From: Sphingobium chlorophenolicum
GTDB taxonomy: Bacteria; Pseudomonadota; Alphaproteobacteria; Sphingomonadales; Sphingomonadaceae
Length of the DNA stretch: 46,581 bases
Direction of reading: 5' to 3'
Assembly (NCBI RefSeq): GCF_000722875.1
Contig: NZ_JFHR01000044.1
Coordinates: 1-46,581 of the forward strand
A program made the position numbers and the translations under genes. Below, in pieces: positions 8,293 to 17,284 of the stretch. Each line of letters begins with the position of its first letter. Position 1 is the first letter of the stretch. The notes beneath the pieces are model-generated. The model made no database searches and was not told the origin of the DNA. It saw only the letters and a program-made list of their open reading frames with translations.

Positions 8293-8484
8293 ATGGAAAT
8301 GCAACGCAAACCCTTCAGCCGGTCGGCCCGGATACAGGATGGCGCCATCCGCCGCGTCCTGGATATCGGCATGCCGCAGCCCCATGAGGGCATCGGCAAT
8401 GCGCTGCGCTCCACCTTCCGCGCCGGGCGGGAAACGGTGCCGGAGGATATGCTGGATTTGCTGGCGAAGCTGGATCGGCATTAG
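8293..8484 (+). CDS. Small NepR-like (putative anti-sigma) protein
   Basis: 63 residues. The C-terminal half, IGNALRSTF ... VPEDMLDLLAKLD, matches the two-helix signature of NepR, the anti-sigma factor that binds EcfG in the alphaproteobacterial general stress response and is itself titrated by phosphorylated PhyR. Usually nepR sits beside phyR and ecfG; here neither is nearby, so this would be a detached second copy or a NepR paralogue. The start at 8293 has GGAAG 10 nt upstream; a start at 8371 (MPQPHEG) is also possible. It is divergent to glnE, with 85 bp between. Family recognition by eye on such a short protein is only moderately safe. Confidence 0.55.
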   Translation: MEMQRKPFSRSARIQDGAIRRVLDIGMPQPHEGIGNALRSTFRAGRETVPEDMLDLLAKLDRH

Positions 8485-8502
8485 GTTTTTGAGGTAATTT
8501 GA

Positions 8503-8661
8503 TCTTCCCTGCGCGCAGCGTGGGGAGGGTCGAAGAGAGGCACGTGACTCTCTTCGACGCTCGCGAAGCGAGTGGTGGAGGGGAAATTCGGAGGTCGTGC
8601 CCCCTCCCCTCCACCACGCTTCGCGCGGTCCCCCTCCCCATCTCCGGATGGGGAGGATTTT
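8503..8661. repeat. Composite palindromic repeat between convergent genes
   Basis: A roughly 159-bp patchwork of stem-loops: GCGCGCAGCGTGGGGAGG, a perfect 10-bp stem TCGAAGAGAG / CTCTCTTCGA (8530-8539 with 8548-8557, loop GCACGTGA), CTCGC-GAA-GCGAG, then GTGGAGGGG, a unique centre, and the inverted module CCCCTCCACCACGCTTCGCGCGGTCCCC ending with CTCCCCATCTCCGGATGGGGAG. The outer modules are those of the 2007-2138 element; the 10-bp stem-loop is seen only here. It separates the NepR-like gene from the metallopeptidase gene. Confidence 0.75.
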
Positions 8662-9533
8662 TATGCTCCCTTGAACGTATCGCATCGCGCGGGATCGCCG
8701 CTGTCCAGCCCCTTGCGCAGCCAATTCATGCGCTGCTCGCTGCTGCCGTGGGTGAAACTTTCCGGCACGGGCCGCCGTCCGGCCGCCTTTTGCAGCGTGT
8801 CGTCGCCGATCGCCTGCGCAGCCTTCATGCCTTCCTCCAGATCGCCCGGCTCCATCAGGCCGGTACGCTTCGCCCAGACGCCTGCATAGCAATCCGCCTG
8901 CAATTCCACCCGCACTTGCAGCGCGTTGCCCTCTTCCTCGCTGACGGCGCGTTGTTGCTTGTTCACTTGGCCCAAAGTGCCTTCCAGATCCTGCACATGA
9001 TGGCCGACCTCATGCGCGATCACATAGGCTTGGGCGAAGTCGCCCGGCGCGCCGAAGCGCTGTTGCAATTCGGTGAAGAAATCCGTGTCGAGATAGACTT
9101 TCCCGTCATTGGGGCAATAGAAAGGCCCCATCGCGCTCTGCGCCGCGCCGCAGCCCGACGATCCGCTCTGCGAATAGAAGGAAAGGACCGTCGGTCGATA
9201 TTGCTGGCCAGCCTCCTGAAAGGCCTGTTCCCAGACCCGCTCGGTCGACCCCAGCACCTTGAGCGACCAATGCTGGATGTCGGTCAGCTTCGCCGCATCG
9301 CGACTCACCTTTCCGCTTTGGGGCATCTGGCCGGCGCCGCTCATCAGGCTCAGCGGATTGACCCCCATCACCGCCAAGACGATCAGCACCACCACGATCC
9401 CGCCGCAGCCGAAACAGCTGCCGATCAGCGGCAGCAACAGGCCCAATCCACCACCGAGTCCGCCGCCCAGACCGCCGCCCCGGCCGTCCTGAACCTCGAA
9501 ATTCGTGCTTTCCCGTTCGTCGTCGAGCCGCAT
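8661..9533 (-). CDS. YpfJ-type neutral zinc metallopeptidase
   Basis: About 290 residues, YpfJ family (putative neutral zinc metallopeptidase). The order is a short acidic N-terminus (MRLDDERESTNFEVQDG), a glycine-rich stretch, one transmembrane helix around residues 30-60 (GGIVVVLIVLAVMGV), then an extracytoplasmic domain with the gluzincin motif HEVGHHVQDLEG; further conserved parts are PFYCPNDGKVYLD and LQADCYAGVWA. The substrate is unknown. The start at 9533 has GGAGAGG in front and gives the standard family N-terminus; the frame upstream of it is noise. Confidence 0.9.
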   Translation of the reverse strand: MRLDDERESTNFEVQDGRGGGLGGGLGGGLGLLLPLIGSCFGCGGIVVVLIVLAVMGVNPLSLMSGAGQMPQSGKVSRDAAKLTDIQHWSLKVLGSTERVWEQAFQEAGQQYRPTVLSFYSQSGSSGCGAAQSAMGPFYCPNDGKVYLDTDFFTELQQRFGAPGDFAQAYVIAHEVGHHVQDLEGTLGQVNKQQRAVSEEEGNALQVRVELQADCYAGVWAKRTGLMEPGDLEEGMKAAQAIGDDTLQKAAGRRPVPESFTHGSSEQRMNWLRKGLDSGDPARCDTFKGA

Positions 9534-9671
9534 GTCATGCCTCTCCTTCCATCCTTTGCCTAATCCATTCCTTGGGTTGTGGGAACGGTGACCGCTGAAC
9601 GTTCCTATGAACCAATTGTAACGCCACATTCAGTTGGAATGCGTCAGGAGAACTCTATATTGCGCTGCGAC

Positions 9672-10850
9672 ATGGCCGATACCGAAACCCATCCGCGCCA
9701 CCGCGCCAATATGCCGCTGCCCCTCCCCCGTGAAGTCGCGCTGTTGCTGCAGGGCGGCGGCGCGCTCGGTTCCTTCCAGGCGGGCGTCTATCAGCGGCTC
9801 GATGAACTGGGGATCGACATAAGCTGGGTCGCGGGGATTTCGATCGGCGCGGTCAACGCCGCCATCATCGCGGGCAATCCGCCGCACAAGCGCCTGGCCC
9901 GGCTGAAGAAATTCTGGCTGACCGTATCCGGGGGCATGCCCAATATCGTGCTGCCGGAAATCGACCATATCCGCGAGGCGGCTCATTTGATGGCGGCAGG
10001 CACGGTCGCGACCTTCGGCGTGCCGGGCATGTTCCGTCCGCGCCTCTGGCCCGCGCCGCTGATGCCGGAAGGGACGCCAGGCGCGATCAGCTTCTACGAC
10101 AGTGCGCCGCTGAAGGAGACGCTGGACGCCTGCGTCGACTGGGATCTGCTGAACGATGGGCCGGTGCGGCTGTCGGTGGGCGCGGTGGACGTGGAAAGCG
10201 GCAATTTCGCCTATTGGGACACGCGCGGCCCCGGCGGCAACACGCGGATCGATGCGCGGCACATCATGGCGTCGGGCGCCCTGCCCCCCGGCCTGCCGCC
10301 CATCGAGATCGACGGGCGCTGGTATTGGGACGGCGGCATCGTGTCCAACACGCCGCTCGCCCATGTGCTGGACCATCAGAGCGACGACATGCTGGTGTTC
10401 CAGGTCGACCTGTTCCCCGCCGAGGGGCCGATGCCCCGGCAGATGACCGACGTCTATTCCCGGACCAAGGACATTCAATATTCCAGCCGTACCCGACAGG
10501 TGACGGACCAGTATCTGCGGCTGCGCAAGGAGCATAAGGCGATCCGCGCCCTGCTCGACAAGCTGCCGCCGGAATTGCGGGACGATGCCGATGCGCAACG
10601 GCTGCGGCAGTTCCTCGACACCGGATCGGTCAATATCGTCCACCTGATCTACCGCAGCCGCGCCTGGGAAAGCGGGGCGCGGGACTTCGAATTTTCCCGC
10701 TCGACCATGCTGGACCACTGGTCGCAGGGCCGGGATGCGGTGGAGGAAGTGATGCACAAGGGCGACCTGATCGCCCGCAACATCGTCAACGGGAAAAGCT
10801 CCACCTTCGACCTCGACGCCCCCGACCATCTCAAGGAGAAGCAGGCATGA
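9672..10850 (+). CDS. Patatin-like phospholipase (DUF3734 type)
   Basis: About 392 residues. A patatin-fold lipid acyl hydrolase with an oxyanion loop GGGALG (residues 28-33), nucleophile Ser57 in GISIG, and the dyad Asp in WDGGIVSNTP. The long C-terminal part after the catalytic domain is of the DUF3734 kind. The ATG at 9672 is used; a TTG at 9660 behind CAGGAG is a real alternative. It overlaps the following 3-hydroxybutyrate dehydrogenase by 4 nt (ATGA), so the two are translated together. This points to a role in lipid or polyhydroxybutyrate turnover that feeds 3-hydroxybutyrate metabolism. That link is inferred from position. Confidence 0.85.
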   Translation: MADTETHPRHRANMPLPLPREVALLLQGGGALGSFQAGVYQRLDELGIDISWVAGISIGAVNAAIIAGNPPHKRLARLKKFWLTVSGGMPNIVLPEIDHIREAAHLMAAGTVATFGVPGMFRPRLWPAPLMPEGTPGAISFYDSAPLKETLDACVDWDLLNDGPVRLSVGAVDVESGNFAYWDTRGPGGNTRIDARHIMASGALPPGLPPIEIDGRWYWDGGIVSNTPLAHVLDHQSDDMLVFQVDLFPAEGPMPRQMTDVYSRTKDIQYSSRTRQVTDQYLRLRKEHKAIRALLDKLPPELRDDADAQRLRQFLDTGSVNIVHLIYRSRAWESGARDFEFSRSTMLDHWSQGRDAVEEVMHKGDLIARNIVNGKSSTFDLDAPDHLKEKQA

Positions 10851-11638
10851 GCAAGTCCCTGTCCGGCAAGACCGCCCTTATCACCGGATCGACGTCCGGC
10901 ATCGGACTGGCCTATGCCAAGGCGCTGGCCGGGGAAGGCGCCAATGTGGTGATCAACGGCTTCGGCGACGCGGACGCCATCGAGAAGGAAAGGGTCGGGC
11001 TGGAGGCGCTGAGCGGGGGGAAGGCGCTCTATAGCGGCCATGATCTGACGAAGACCGACCAGATCGAGGCGATGATGCAGGAAGCCGCCGACGCATTCGG
11101 CGGCGTCGACATCCTCATCAATAATGCCGGGATGCAGCATGTCGCACCGGTCGAGGAGTTTCCGGTCGACAAATGGAACCTGATCATCGCGCTGAACCTC
11201 AACAGCGCCTTCCACACATCCCGCCTCGCCATTCCTTATATGAAGCAGAAGAAATGGGGGCGGATCATCCAGACGGCTTCAGCGCATTCGCTGACTGCGT
11301 CGCCCTTCAAGAGCGCCTATGTGACGGCGAAGCATGGGCTGGCGGGCCTGACCAAGACGCTGGCGCTGGAACTGGCGACCTTCGGGGTGACGGCCAACTG
11401 CATCTCGCCCGGCTATGTGTGGACGCCGCTGGTGGAAAACCAGATTCCCGACACGATGAAGGCGCGGAACATGACGCGGGAGCAGGTGATGAACGACGTG
11501 CTGCTGGCGGGACAGCCAACCAAGCAGTTCGTGACGGTCGAACAGGTGGCGTCGATGGCCCTCTATCTGTGCAGCGACGCCGCCGCCAATATCACCGGCG
11601 CGAACATGAGCATCGATGGCGGTTGGACGGCGCAATAG
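10847..11638 (+). CDS. bdhA: 3-hydroxybutyrate dehydrogenase
   Basis: A 263-residue short-chain dehydrogenase, oxidising (R)-3-hydroxybutyrate to acetoacetate with NAD. The cofactor motif TGSTSGIG is at residues 13-20, NNAG at 92-95, and the catalytic Ser145, Tyr158 and Lys162 (SAYVTAK) are intact. The sequence around HVAPVEEFP, the HSLTASPFKSAY stretch and the C-terminal IDGGWTAQ resemble characterised BdhA enzymes more than generic SDRs. It starts inside the stop codon of the patatin gene. Confidence 0.9.
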   Translation: MSKSLSGKTALITGSTSGIGLAYAKALAGEGANVVINGFGDADAIEKERVGLEALSGGKALYSGHDLTKTDQIEAMMQEAADAFGGVDILINNAGMQHVAPVEEFPVDKWNLIIALNLNSAFHTSRLAIPYMKQKKWGRIIQTASAHSLTASPFKSAYVTAKHGLAGLTKTLALELATFGVTANCISPGYVWTPLVENQIPDTMKARNMTREQVMNDVLLAGQPTKQFVTVEQVASMALYLCSDAAANITGANMSIDGGWTAQ

Positions 11639-11774
11639 CCCATCCATCCTTAACATGGATTGTGTCCTATAGGGAACAGTCGGAAGGATTTGTTTTCATT
11701 GAGGAAACCTGACGCAATCCGCGCAGGTTATCCCCTCGACCAGCCAATCATCAAACTGGAAAAAGGGACTCCTC

Positions 11775-12329
11775 ATGAAGAAATATCTTGTCGCGGCCGC
11801 ACTTGTTGCGGCCCTGCCTTCCGTCGCATCGGCGCAGGATGAAACGGCCCCCGACGGCACCAGCGCCTTCGGGGTCGAGCCCTATGTTGGCGTTCTGGGC
11901 GGCTATCATACGTTCGACCGGCGCACCGAATTCGGCAGCGTGCCGGGCGAAACCATCATGAACGGCGCCATCATCAGCGGCGTAGCGGGGGTCAACGTGC
12001 CGCTCGGCCCCGTCTTCGTCGGCGTCGAAGGCAATGCGACCAAGGGTTTCAGCGACATCGACTGGGAATATGGCGTCAAGGGCCGCTTCGGCGCGCGCGC
12101 CGGGGAAAGCGGCATGCTCTTCGCCTCCGCCGGTTATCAGTGGGTCAACGGCAAGGGCGCCTGGCCCGACCGCAAGGACTGGATGTACGGCCTGGGCGTC
12201 GAGGTGGGGCCGAAGGATATCGGCCTGGGCGGCATCACCGGCAACAGCGGCATCCGATTGCGTTTCCAGACCGAAACCTATGATTTCGACAGCTTCCGGC
12301 CGACGGCTGGCGTGATCTTCCACTTCTGA
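11775..12329 (+). CDS. Outer membrane beta-barrel (opacity-like) protein
   Basis: 184 residues with a clear signal peptide (MKKYLVAAALVAALPSVASAQ, cut after ASA). The mature part has the alternating hydrophobic strands and glycine/aromatic turns of a small eight-strand barrel (VGVLGGYHTFD, GAIISGVAGVNVPLG, MLFASAGYQWVNG) and ends in phenylalanine (FHF), the usual outer-membrane insertion signal. Function unknown. A stem-loop terminator follows closely, so it is probably a single-gene transcript. Confidence 0.8.
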   Translation: MKKYLVAAALVAALPSVASAQDETAPDGTSAFGVEPYVGVLGGYHTFDRRTEFGSVPGETIMNGAIISGVAGVNVPLGPVFVGVEGNATKGFSDIDWEYGVKGRFGARAGESGMLFASAGYQWVNGKGAWPDRKDWMYGLGVEVGPKDIGLGGITGNSGIRLRFQTETYDFDSFRPTAGVIFHF

Positions 12330-12354
12330 TCGCCGCTCCCATGGCATCGGCAGG

Positions 12355-12380
12355 CGCCCGTCAGCAATGGCGGGCGTTTT
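12355..12380 (+). terminator. Rho-independent terminator after the barrel protein gene
   Basis: The stem CGCCCG / CGGGCG (12355-12360 with 12371-12376) around a 10-nt loop is followed directly by TTTTGCTTTT. It lies 26 nt past the stop codon at 12329. Confidence 0.75.
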
Positions 12381-12436
12381 GCTTTTGCCCAACCCTCCGC
12401 TTATGGTTCCTGCGTCCATCAGGGAGATCCATCGCA

Positions 12437-13777
12437 ATGCGTCATGCGTTGACGGCCGTCATGGCCGCCGCCAGCTTCACGTCCATCGCCCATGCGCAGA
12501 CCGGTGCGGGTGCCGCCCCGCCCAATGCAATCGCCGCGACCATTGCGCAGGACATGGATGGGCTGATGACGCTTTACCGCGACCTGCATGCCAACCCCGA
12601 ACTGTCGGAGCAGGAAGCGTCCACCGCCGCGAAACTCGCCCGCCGCCTGAAGGCGATGAAGTTCGACGTTACTGAAAAGGTGGGCGGCACCGGCGTCGTC
12701 GCGGTGCTGAAGAACGGGTCGGGGCCAGTGCTGCTGATCCGCGCCGATATGGACGGCCTGCCCGTTACCGAGCAGACGGGGCTGGAATTCGCGTCCAGGG
12801 TCAAGGCGAAGACCGCTGACGGGACGGAGACCGGGGTGATGCACGCCTGCGGCCATGACACGCATATGACTGCCTTCATCGAAACTGCGCGACTACTTTC
12901 ATCGATGAAGGACAGGTGGAAGGGCACGCTGGTCATGATCCTCCAGCCCGCCGAAGAGGTGGGACGCGGCGCCCGGCTGATGCTGGAGGATGGACTTTAT
13001 ACCCGCTTCCCGCGCCCGACCCACGCCATCGCCTTCCACGACGCGGCCAATCTGGAGGCGGGAAAGATCGGCTATACGCCCGGCTTCGCACTGGCCAATG
13101 TGGACAGCGTAGATGTGCTGGTGCGGGGCACGGGCGGCCATGGCGCCTATCCGCAGACGACACGCGATCCGATCGTGCTGGGGGCGCGGATCGTGACGTC
13201 GCTACAGACGCTGGTGAGCCGGGAACAGGATCCGTTCGACCCCGCCGTGGTGACGGTCGGCAGCTTCGTTAGCGGCGCGAAACATAATGTGATTCCGGAC
13301 GACGCGAAGCTGCTGCTGACCGTGCGCAGCTATTCGGACGAGACGCGGGAAAGGCTGATCCGGGGCATAGAGCGCATCGCCAGGGGCGAAGCGAGCGCGG
13401 CGGGCGTTGCCAACGAGCGGATGCCGGTGGTCACTGTGAAGGATGAATTCACCCCCTCCACCTACAATCCGCCCGCCTTCGCCAATCGGATGGCGGATGT
13501 GCTGAAGGCGCATTTCCCTGCGGGCACGGTCAGCGAGACCAAGCCGTCCATGGCGGGCGAAGATTTCGGCCGCTATTATCGTGCGGACAAGAGCATTGAG
13601 AGCTTCATCTTTTGGGTCGGCGGCGTGCCGGCCGAACATATGGCGAAGGCGGCGGCTGGCGAGATAAGCCTGCCTTCGCTGCACAGCCCCTTCTGGGCGC
13701 CGCAGGCCGACAAGGTCATCGCCACGGCCAGCGAAGCCATGACGGTGCTGGCGACGAACATATTGAAGCGGGATTGA
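12437..13777 (+). CDS. Exported M20 family amidohydrolase (peptidase)
   Basis: About 446 residues from the ATG at 12437, which follows AGGGAG and begins a signal peptide (MRHALTAVMAAASFTSIAHAQ); the open frame upstream crosses the preceding terminator and is not coding. Zinc-site elements of the M20D amidohydrolase/carboxypeptidase group are visible: RADMDGLPV, HACGHDTHM, QPAEEVGRGAR, and near the end SMAGEDFGRY. Relatives hydrolyse N-acyl amino acids, hippurate or indole-amino-acid conjugates. The signal peptide places this one in the periplasm. Its 3' end converges on phoB with 23 nt between. Confidence 0.9.
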   Translation: MRHALTAVMAAASFTSIAHAQTGAGAAPPNAIAATIAQDMDGLMTLYRDLHANPELSEQEASTAAKLARRLKAMKFDVTEKVGGTGVVAVLKNGSGPVLLIRADMDGLPVTEQTGLEFASRVKAKTADGTETGVMHACGHDTHMTAFIETARLLSSMKDRWKGTLVMILQPAEEVGRGARLMLEDGLYTRFPRPTHAIAFHDAANLEAGKIGYTPGFALANVDSVDVLVRGTGGHGAYPQTTRDPIVLGARIVTSLQTLVSREQDPFDPAVVTVGSFVSGAKHNVIPDDAKLLLTVRSYSDETRERLIRGIERIARGEASAAGVANERMPVVTVKDEFTPSTYNPPAFANRMADVLKAHFPAGTVSETKPSMAGEDFGRYYRADKSIESFIFWVGGVPAEHMAKAAAGEISLPSLHSPFWAPQADKVIATASEAMTVLATNILKRD

Positions 13778-13800
13778 GGGCGAAGGAATCTAGAAGGTGG

Positions 13801-14502
13801 TCACGCCACTCCATCCGTATCCAGCGCATAGCCCGCTGAGCGCACCGTGCGGATGATGTCGTGATAACGCCCGTCCCCGTTGATCGCCTTGCGCAGGCGG
13901 CGGATATGCACGTCCACCGTGCGCAGTTCGATGTCGCTGTCCTGCCCCCACACGCTGTCCAGCAGCCGTTCGCGGGAGAAGACCCAGCCCGGATGCTCCA
14001 GGAAATGCTTGAGCAGGCGGAACTCGGTCGGCCCCAGCGGGATCACCTGTCCGCCGCGACGGACCTTGTGCCCCACCGTGTCCATCTCCACGTCCGAGAA
14101 GGTCAGCGTTTCCCCCGCCAGCGCCGGACGCACCCGCCGCAGCACCGCCCCGACCCGCGCCACCAGTTCACGGGGGGAAAAGGGCTTCGTCACATAATCG
14201 TCGGCGCCTGTTTCCAGCCCGCGCACGCGATCCTCTTCCTCGCCCCTTGCGGTCAGCATGATGATCGGCACGTTCGCCGTGCCGTTCATGCGGCGCAGGC
14301 GGCGGCAGACCTCGATGCCCGACAGGCTTTCCACCATCCAGTCGAGCAGCACGATGTCGGGCACATTTTCCTGCGCCAGCAACAGCGCTTCCTCGCCGTC
14401 CACCGTATGGGCGACGTCGAAATCCTCGCGCTTGAAGTGCCAGATGAGCAGTTCGGCCAGCGCCGCGTCATCCTCCACCAGCAGCATCCTGGCCCGCGCC
14501 AT
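13801..14502 (-). CDS. phoB: Phosphate regulon response regulator PhoB
   Basis: A 233-residue OmpR-type response regulator. The receiver domain has acidic residues 10-12 (VEDD), phosphoacceptor D54 (LLDWMV) and K106 (TKPFSP). A winged-helix DNA-binding domain follows (GPTEFRLLKHFLEHPGWVFSRERLLD, then RTVDVHIRRLRKAI). It binds Pho boxes, one of which lies in front of pstS. The start is the ATG at 14502 behind AGGAGG; it begins one nt after the phoU stop codon, so phoB is translated as the last gene of the pst unit. Confidence 0.95.
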   Translation of the reverse strand: MARARMLLVEDDAALAELLIWHFKREDFDVAHTVDGEEALLLAQENVPDIVLLDWMVESLSGIEVCRRLRRMNGTANVPIIMLTARGEEEDRVRGLETGADDYVTKPFSPRELVARVGAVLRRVRPALAGETLTFSDVEMDTVGHKVRRGGQVIPLGPTEFRLLKHFLEHPGWVFSRERLLDSVWGQDSDIELRTVDVHIRRLRKAINGDGRYHDIIRTVRSAGYALDTDGVA

Positions 14503-14503
14503 A

Positions 14504-15199
14504 TCAGTCCTCCTGGCTCTGCGCGCCGCCGCGCTCGCGGTCGGGCAGGGTCTGGCCGGTCGCGGCGTAATAGACCATCTCCGCCACGTTGGTGGCATGG
14601 TCGCCGATCCGCTCGATATTCTTGGCGATGAACAGCAGATGCGCGCATTCGCTGATCGTCTTGGGATTTTCGACCATGAAGGTGACCAGCGTGCGGAAGA
14701 CGCTGTTGTAGAAATCGTCCACCACCGTGTCGCGTTCGACCACGGCGACGGCCAAGTCCGCATCGCGGGCGGCGAAGGCGTTCAGCGCATCCTGCACCAT
14801 CTCCGTCGCGACCTGGCCCATCGAGGGTAGAAGCGCGATGGGTTCCTGCGTCCGCTGGTTGGCGGCGATCAGGGGAACGCGCTTGGCGATATTCTTGGCA
14901 TAATCGCCGATCCGTTCGACCACGCCGACGATCTTGAGGGCGGCGATCACGTCGCGCAGATCGTTGGCCATCGGCGCGCGCAGGGCGATGATCTCGATGG
15001 CGAGCTTCTCCACCTCCGCCTCTATGGCGTCGATGCGCTTGTCGTCGGCAACGACCTCTGCCGCCAGCGCCTTGTCATGGCGTTGCAGCGACAGCATCGC
15101 CTTTTCGATGGCCGATTCCGCGCGACCGCCCATTTCGGCGATCAGGCCGCGCAGCTTGTCCATTTCCTGATCGAACGCCTTGATCGTATGTTCAGCCAT
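14504..15199 (-). CDS. phoU: Phosphate signalling protein PhoU
   Basis: A 231-residue PhoU with two three-helix repeats carrying the metal-binding motif: ERIGDYAKNIA in the first and ERIGDHATNVAEMVYY in the second, each with the E/D-x-x-x-D pattern. PhoU links the state of the PstSCAB transporter to PhoR and keeps PhoB quiet when phosphate is plentiful. It is 19 nt after pstB and 1 nt before phoB. Confidence 0.95.
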   Translation of the reverse strand: MAEHTIKAFDQEMDKLRGLIAEMGGRAESAIEKAMLSLQRHDKALAAEVVADDKRIDAIEAEVEKLAIEIIALRAPMANDLRDVIAALKIVGVVERIGDYAKNIAKRVPLIAANQRTQEPIALLPSMGQVATEMVQDALNAFAARDADLAVAVVERDTVVDDFYNSVFRTLVTFMVENPKTISECAHLLFIAKNIERIGDHATNVAEMVYYAATGQTLPDRERGGAQSQED

Positions 15200-15218
15200 T
15201 GTCTTTTTCTCCCCCGGA

Positions 15219-16034
15219 TCAGCCGTAGCGACCGGTGATATAATCCTTCGTCCGTTCCTGCTTCGGATTGGTGAAGATGTCCGACGTCACGCCATATTCG
15301 ACCAGTTCGCCCAGATGGAAAAAGGCGGTTCGTTGCGATACGCGGGCGGCCTGCTGCATGTTGTGCGTCACGATCACGATGGCGTAGCGGCCGCGCAGTT
15401 CGTGGATCAGTTCCTCGATCTTCGCCGTCGCAATGGGATCCAGCGCCGAGCAAGGCTCGTCCATAAGGATCACTTCAGGTTCCACCGCGATGGCGCGGCC
15501 GATGCAGAGACGCTGCTGCTGACCGCCGGACAAGGCGGTGCCGCTGTCGTGCAGCCGGTCCTTCACCTCGTCCCACAGCCCTGCGCGGCGCAGCGACTTT
15601 TCGACGATCACGTCAAGGTCCGCCTTCGCATGGGCCAGGCCATGGATGCGCGGGCCATAGGCGATATTCTCATAGATCGACTTGGGGAAGGGATTGGGCT
15701 TCTGAAACACCATGCCGACGCGGGCGCGCAGTTGCACCACGTCCATGCTGGGGGCGTAGATATCCTCGCCGTCCAGCGTGATCGTGCCCTCGACACGTGC
15801 CGAGGCGACTGTGTCGTTCATGCGGTTCAGCGTCCGCAGGAAGGTCGACTTGCCGCAGCCCGACGGGCCGATGAAGGCAGTGACATTGTCCATGTCGACA
15901 TCGATCGACACGCCCTTGATCGCCTGCTTCTCGCCATAGAAGACCTTGACGTCACGGGCGGTCATCTTTGTTTCTGGCATCTTGGTTTCGCCCGCAGGGG
16001 TCAGCGTCTGTTGTTCATGCATCATGGCTGTCAT
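15219..16034 (-). CDS. pstB: Phosphate ABC transporter ATP-binding protein PstB
   Basis: About 271 residues. A canonical ATPase of the phosphate importer, with Walker [11 protein letters not shown]-loop [10 protein letters not shown], signature LSGGQQQRL, Walker B VILMDEP and H-loop THNM. The frame is open upstream inside pstA, so the start is set at the ATG at 16034, 5 nt past the pstA stop codon; a GTG at 16043 overlapping that stop codon (GTGA) is an alternative. The N-terminus is slightly longer than in E. coli PstB. Confidence 0.95.
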   Translation of the reverse strand: MTAMMHEQQTLTPAGETKMPETKMTARDVKVFYGEKQAIKGVSIDVDMDNVTAFIGPSGCGKSTFLRTLNRMNDTVASARVEGTITLDGEDIYAPSMDVVQLRARVGMVFQKPNPFPKSIYENIAYGPRIHGLAHAKADLDVIVEKSLRRAGLWDEVKDRLHDSGTALSGGQQQRLCIGRAIAVEPEVILMDEPCSALDPIATAKIEELIHELRGRYAIVIVTHNMQQAARVSQRTAFFHLGELVEYGVTSDIFTNPKQERTKDYITGRYG

Positions 16035-16039
16035 CGCGG

Positions 16040-17284
16040 TCACCACCGCCTTTCGAACTTGTTGCGCAGGTAGATGGCGAGGCCGTTCATCGCGAGCAGG
16101 AAAACCAGCAGGACGATGATGGCGGCGGAGGTCTTTTCGACAAAGCCCTTGGAGACTTCGTCGGACCAGAGGAAAATCTGCACCGGCAGCACGGTCGCCG
16201 GATCGGTGATCCCGCCCGGCGGCGTGGCAATGAAGGCGCGCATGCCGATCATCAACAACGGCGCGGTTTCTCCCAGGGCGCGGGCCATGCCGATGATGGT
16301 GCCGGTGAGGATGCCGGGCAGCGCCAGCGGCAGCACATGGTGGAACACCACCTGCACCGGGCTTGCCCCGATGCCGAGCGCCGCGTCGCGGATGCTGGGC
16401 GGCACCGACTTGATGGCATTGCGGCCCGCGATGACAATGACCGGCATGGTCATCAGCGCCAGCGTCATGCCCCCGACCAGCGCCGCCGAGCGCGGCAGCG
16501 CCAGGAAATTGAGGAAGATCGACAGCCCCAGCAGACCGAAGATGATGGAAGGAACGGCGGCCAGATTGTTGATCGACACTTCGATAATGTCGGTCAGCCA
16601 GTTCTTGCGCGCATATTCCTCCAGATAGACGGCGGTCGCCACGCCCACCGGGAAGCTCAAGGCCAGCGTCACCAACATGGTCAGCAGCGACCCCTTGAAC
16701 GCCCCCCAGATGCCGACCTGCGTCGGATCGGTGCCATCGCTGGCGGTCAGGAAGCCGAAGTTGAAGCCGGTGTGAAGCAGGCCGGCCTTTTCCAGCCGAT
16801 CCACCGCAGCCTCGGCTTCCGGCGATCCCTTGCTCTTGGCGGCCAGATCCACGGCGGTCGCGGCTGGCAGGTCGATAGTCACCGTCTGCGCCAGGATCTT
16901 CGGATCGGCCTTGATCGCGTCGCGCAGCACGGTCCAGGCGGTGGGCGACACCCATTCCTCGGCATTCGCGCCCAATGCCTTCTTCACGACCTCTCCTGTC
17001 ACCATCGGCAGGTTCGCATTGGCGAGCGCCTGGTCGGTGATGGCATTGGGGTCGAGCAGCAAGGGAGAGGCGGGGAAATCGACCTTCACCGCGATCTCCG
17101 TCCGGGTGAAACCGCGCAGGCCGTTGCCCAGCATGCTGAACAGCAAGAAGGCCAGGAAGGCGGCGCTGAGCGCCACGGCCAGCAGGCCCGCCATCTTGAA
17201 CCGGCGTTCGGAAGCATAGCGCCGCGCGATCCGCTTGCGCATGGCATCCGACTTCCAGTCGGTGGGGAGGCGTTGGGTCGTCAT
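16040..17284 (-). CDS. pstA: Phosphate ABC transporter permease PstA
   Basis: A 414-residue inner-membrane permease. The N-terminal third is a DUF3333-type extension: a cytoplasmic arginine-rich start, one membrane helix ([19 protein letters not shown]) and a periplasmic loop. The second half holds the usual five or six helices with the permease EAA loop ([20 protein letters not shown]). Its ATG shares one base with the pstC stop codon (TAATG), so the two permease subunits are made in step. Confidence 0.95.
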   Translation of the reverse strand: MTTQRLPTDWKSDAMRKRIARRYASERRFKMAGLLAVALSAAFLAFLLFSMLGNGLRGFTRTEIAVKVDFPASPLLLDPNAITDQALANANLPMVTGEVVKKALGANAEEWVSPTAWTVLRDAIKADPKILAQTVTIDLPAATAVDLAAKSKGSPEAEAAVDRLEKAGLLHTGFNFGFLTASDGTDPTQVGIWGAFKGSLLTMLVTLALSFPVGVATAVYLEEYARKNWLTDIIEVSINNLAAVPSIIFGLLGLSIFLNFLALPRSAALVGGMTLALMTMPVIVIAGRNAIKSVPPSIRDAALGIGASPVQVVFHHVLPLALPGILTGTIIGMARALGETAPLLMIGMRAFIATPPGGITDPATVLPVQIFLWSDEVSKGFVEKTSAAIIVLLVFLLAMNGLAIYLRNKFERRW

